In this document: one piece after another, positions 61,631 to 64,000 of the stretch
Numbering within the stretch: the stretch's first letter is position 1
Layout: every line of letters begins with the position of its first letter
Assembly (NCBI GenBank): GCA_030584005.1
Contig: CP129486.1
Coordinates: forward strand, 2,105,933-2,169,932
Length of the DNA: 64,000 nucleotides
Direction: 5' to 3'
Origin: Bdellovibrionota bacterium
Lineage (GTDB): Bacteria > Bdellovibrionota_C > UBA2361 > JAFLCA01
Made by a program: the position numbers and the translations under genes
Notes under the pieces: model-generated
What the model saw: the letters and a program-made list of their open reading frames with translations, nothing else
Databases searched by the model: none
Told to the model about the DNA's origin: nothing

Positions 61631-62368
61631 AAGTCGCGAATTCGCCTCGACGATCTGCTGATTGAGCGCGGCCTCGCTAAGGACCGTGCACACGCAGTAG
61701 CATTACTGCTGGCAGGCGAGGTATGTGTGACTGGCCATGAAAGCCCCAAAGCGGGAACGCTTGTCCCAACCGATGTCGAACTGAAGCACTCATCTCCACA
61801 GCCCTTCGTAAGCCGCGCCGGTACCAAGCTCTCACACGCCCTCGACCACTTTAAGGTTGAGGTGGCCGGGAGAGTGTGCGCAGATGTAGGCGCAGCCACG
61901 GGCGGATTCTCCGATGTGCTCCTGAAACGAGGGGCCAAGAAGGTATTCGCGATCGATGTGGGATACGGCGACCTTGCCTGGAGCGTTCGCTCTGACCCCA
62001 GGCTCGTGCCGATTGAACGCACCAACGCGCGCTACCTAGACGCGCTGCCGGAACCTCCTGATCTAATCGTAGTGGATGTATCCTTTATCTCCCTTGCTCT
62101 TATCATCCCCTCAATTCGTCGCTGGATCGATCGGCGACCGGCAGATCTGCTCCTTCTTATAAAACCGCAATTTGAAGCAGCTCCCGATGAGGTGGGGAGC
62201 GGAGGTGTTGTTGCAGACCCTGCGGTGCATACCCGCGTAATTGAAGAGGTCCGTCAGGCCCTATTCCATTCGGAATTCATTGATCGCGGGGTTATTGATT
62301 CTCCAATCCGCGGTATGACTGGAAACAAGGAATTCCTTGTGTACGCGACAACCAAGCTTCCCTCTTAA
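61616..62368 (+). CDS. tlyA: TlyA-family 2'-O-ribose rRNA methyltransferase
   Basis: 250 residues. An S4 RNA-binding domain comes first (RIRLDDLLIERGLAKDRAHAVALLLAGEVCV). The linker FVSRAGTKLSHALDHF is followed by the FtsJ-like domain: CADVGAATGGFSDVLLKRGAKKVFAIDVGYG (SAM site), DLIVVDVSFISL, and LLLIKPQFEA with the catalytic Lys. TlyA methylates 16S and/or 23S rRNA at cytidine 2'-OH. No ribosome-binding sequence stands out before the ATG. Its TAA overlaps the convergent queG stop in TTAA. Confidence 0.92.
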   Translation: MAAKKKSRIRLDDLLIERGLAKDRAHAVALLLAGEVCVTGHESPKAGTLVPTDVELKHSSPQPFVSRAGTKLSHALDHFKVEVAGRVCADVGAATGGFSDVLLKRGAKKVFAIDVGYGDLAWSVRSDPRLVPIERTNARYLDALPEPPDLIVVDVSFISLALIIPSIRRWIDRRPADLLLLIKPQFEAAPDEVGSGGVVADPAVHTRVIEEVRQALFHSEFIDRGVIDSPIRGMTGNKEFLVYATTKLPS

Positions 62369-63495
62369 TGGCTCGCCAACAGGGCCTCAATCTCTTCCAC
62401 CACTACAGGCTCCTCTACCGTCCGTCTCGCCTCCAGCAGAGCGCGGCTTCCGCTCAGCTGTGCATGGGCCCACAAGCAGGTTTTTCTCACTACAGCTGCC
62501 GGATCCTCGATCGCTGCCTTCGCTAATATACCAACAAGCGGCTCGGCCCTCGTATTTGCGGCCACACAAGCCGCATTCCTAAGAAGGCCTTCACGCTTTG
62601 CGCGCATGAGCGGCGTGCCCTGGAATCGCTTCTTGAACGCTTCACTCGAACGAAGGCTCAGCACCTGAACAAGCTCCACCAACGGGCCTACTCCCCCCTC
62701 TTCCTCGAACTCGGCGAGGTCCGCCTCATGCGCTGAATGATTGAAGGGGCAGGCTTCCTGACATACATCGCAGCCAAAGAGCCACTCTCCTAGCATACGC
62801 CGCTCGGGAACGTTAAGATCCCCCCTCTTCTCTATGCTCAGATACGAAATGCAGCGTCGCGCATCCAGGATGTACGGTGCCACGAATGCGTTGGTCGGGC
62901 ACCGCTGCAAGCAGCGTGTACATTCACCACAACGACCCGTGGAGTGCCTCTCTGCCGGGACATCAACAACCTCGATATCCCACAACACCTCGGCTAAGAA
63001 AAAGTGACTTCCCACCCCCGAACGGATAAACATCGTATTCTTGCCGATAAACCCGCTGCCGGTGCGCGCCGCCACCGCGCGCTCAAGCAGTGGCACGGCA
63101 TCTGAGAATATCCGCACCGCGGGCCTGCTCCCCACATTTGTTGCCACATCGCCCAGTAACGCCTCAAGCCGCTGCGGAAGTACCTGGTGATAATCCCGGC
63201 CCCACGCGTATCGAGCTACCCGTCCAAAGCCCTGCGGTCTCGCCGGATGAGCTCTGGACGAGTAGCGCACCGCGAACGACACTATAGATCTGGCCTGCTC
63301 GAGCAAACGTTCCGGGTGGGTGAATAGCTCAGGGTCCCGCCCCATGTATCCCATTTCGCCGTGACAGCCCTGTTCCTGCCACACGCGAAGTCGTGTCTCC
63401 TCATGGCGAATCGCCCCAAGGGGCACCACTCCTAAGAGGGTTAATGCGTGCCCTGCGGTCATGCATTCAAGATCTGTATATGACAGTACAGCCAT
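62365..63495 (-). CDS. queG: Epoxyqueuosine reductase
   Basis: 376 residues. It catalyses the last step of queuosine synthesis in tRNA, a cobalamin and [4Fe-4S] enzyme. HGEMGYMGRDPELFTHPERLL and YAWGRDYHQVLPQRLEALL form the N-terminal cobalamin domain. SGFIGKNTMFI precedes the ferredoxin-like part, with CGECTRCLQRCPTNAF and CDVCQEACPFN as two cluster motifs. A HEAT-like C-terminal domain completes it (FKKRFQGTPLMRAKREGLLRNAACVAANT). It needs B12, as does the mutase at 22 kb. The stop codons of queG and tlyA share two bases. Confidence 0.95.
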   Translation of the reverse strand: MAVLSYTDLECMTAGHALTLLGVVPLGAIRHEETRLRVWQEQGCHGEMGYMGRDPELFTHPERLLEQARSIVSFAVRYSSRAHPARPQGFGRVARYAWGRDYHQVLPQRLEALLGDVATNVGSRPAVRIFSDAVPLLERAVAARTGSGFIGKNTMFIRSGVGSHFFLAEVLWDIEVVDVPAERHSTGRCGECTRCLQRCPTNAFVAPYILDARRCISYLSIEKRGDLNVPERRMLGEWLFGCDVCQEACPFNHSAHEADLAEFEEEGGVGPLVELVQVLSLRSSEAFKKRFQGTPLMRAKREGLLRNAACVAANTRAEPLVGILAKAAIEDPAAVVRKTCLWAHAQLSGSRALLEARRTVEEPVVVEEIEALLASH

Positions 63496-63664
63496 GTAAG
63501 GCTCTTCCTTGGTGCGCGCTGAGCGCGGCTATTCAAAAAGTACTGCGCGAGACACTTATTGCGAGAGCCATGTTACCGAAGATCTTTCAACCACACATCA
63601 CTTCGCATACCCTATTGGCGATACGATTCTGGTGCAGTATGAGATCCCATAGGGATGGACAATT

Positions 63665-64000
63665 ATGCAACGAAGCTTCCCCCGTAGGGACGAAGAGCCG
63701 ACTCCCCCAAGCTTCCCTCTGCTCTTTGTCGGCTGCACCCTGCAGCCGGGCGAAACCGCTATCCGCGCCTTTGCGGCGGACCGCCATTTCGTTAACAGCC
63801 TCGCTTCCATCTTTTGCTTCCTCGCCGTGTTCTTTGGTCCAGTGCTTTACTATCAATACGGCTTCGGTGTGGCCTCCTTCAGCCAAGCTGCTGTAGCGGG
63901 CTTCACCCTCGTGGTGCTCTTCTTCTTCATGTGCTGGGCATTTTTGCAGACCGTGATGTTCCTGGTATTTGGAGTACCGGTCACACTGCTAAAGGCGATT
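63665..64000 (+). CDS. Membrane protein, N-terminal part (truncated by window edge)
   Basis: An open frame of 112 codons from the ATG at 63665 runs off the right end. It starts MQRSFPRRDEEPTPPSFP, followed by a short polar region (CTLQPGETAIRAFAADRHF). Three hydrophobic helices follow: LASIFCFLAVFFGPVLYY, QAAVAGFTLVVLFFFMCWAFL and TVMFLVFGVPVTLL. Base composition and protein character support it over the antisense frame at 63587-63886. AGGG lies about 10 bp upstream. The family cannot be named from this fragment. Confidence 0.65.
   Translation, partial: MQRSFPRRDEEPTPPSFPLLFVGCTLQPGETAIRAFAADRHFVNSLASIFCFLAVFFGPVLYYQYGFGVASFSQAAVAGFTLVVLFFFMCWAFLQTVMFLVFGVPVTLLKAI

Noticed and set aside
63587..63886. 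99-codon minus-strand frame at the right end
   Set aside because: The plus-strand frame from 63665 shows three transmembrane helices and runs off the window; the minus frame looks like its shadow.

Overview
The window is a gene-dense chromosomal segment of a Gram-negative bacterium, with no phage, transposase, rRNA or CRISPR array. Outer-membrane functions (LpxL-like acyltransferase, Mla-type ABC ATPase, a lipoprotein, two O-antigen ligase-like proteins, a DUF3187 protein) support a Gram-negative cell. The order ispE - tRNA-Gln - prs - rplY - pth - membrane protein - rpsF - rplI resembles the arrangement in classical Deltaproteobacteria. ispE and ispH indicate the MEP isoprenoid route, and mqnA/mqnE indicate futalosine-type menaquinone synthesis. 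I infer a delta-proteobacterial-grade lineage with low taxonomic confidence.

Layout. 0-4.3 kb: a truncated periplasmic binding protein, a small membrane protein, a VOC protein and a large secreted protein. 4.5-12.7 kb (minus strand): CBS protein, FapA-family protein, PfkB kinase, a prepilin, long-form IspH, an O-antigen ligase-like protein and a LamG-like partner. 12.8-18.9 kb: the ribosomal protein/pth/prs/tRNA-Gln/ispE block, without rpsR. 19-25.7 kb: inositol monophosphatase family protein, DksA-type regulator, glycosyltransferase, then a divergent pair of units for acyl-CoA metabolism (methylmalonyl-CoA mutase one way; carboxyltransferase, small protein and biotin carrier the other way). 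25.9-35 kb: DUF3187, DUF192, EtfAB, Bcp, a Ski2-like helicase split in two frames, MlaF and a hybrid sensor kinase. 35.4-39.4 kb: cold-shock protein, rlmN, ndk, hflX.

39.6-48.7 kb is the odd part: a CbiA-like protein lacking its glutaminase cysteine, a methyltransferase with a degraded catalytic motif, an aminotransferase pseudogene with about six frameshifts, a histidine kinase and an HTTM-family protein each broken by one homopolymer indel, and two tandem collagen-like secreted proteins sharing a perfect 252-bp block. 50-64 kb returns to intact genes: coaE, a second O-antigen ligase-like protein, a WecA-like transferase fused to a second membrane domain, an M50 protease, LpxL, mqnA, mqnE, a glutathione peroxidase, tlyA, queG and a truncated membrane protein.

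The most unusual non-coding signal is a modular family of intergenic palindromes (25.7, 39.5 and 47.35 kb, with degenerate relatives near 29.2, 29.8 and 59.95 kb). It is built from three hairpin modules that appear in different order and orientation. No encoded mobilising enzyme is visible.
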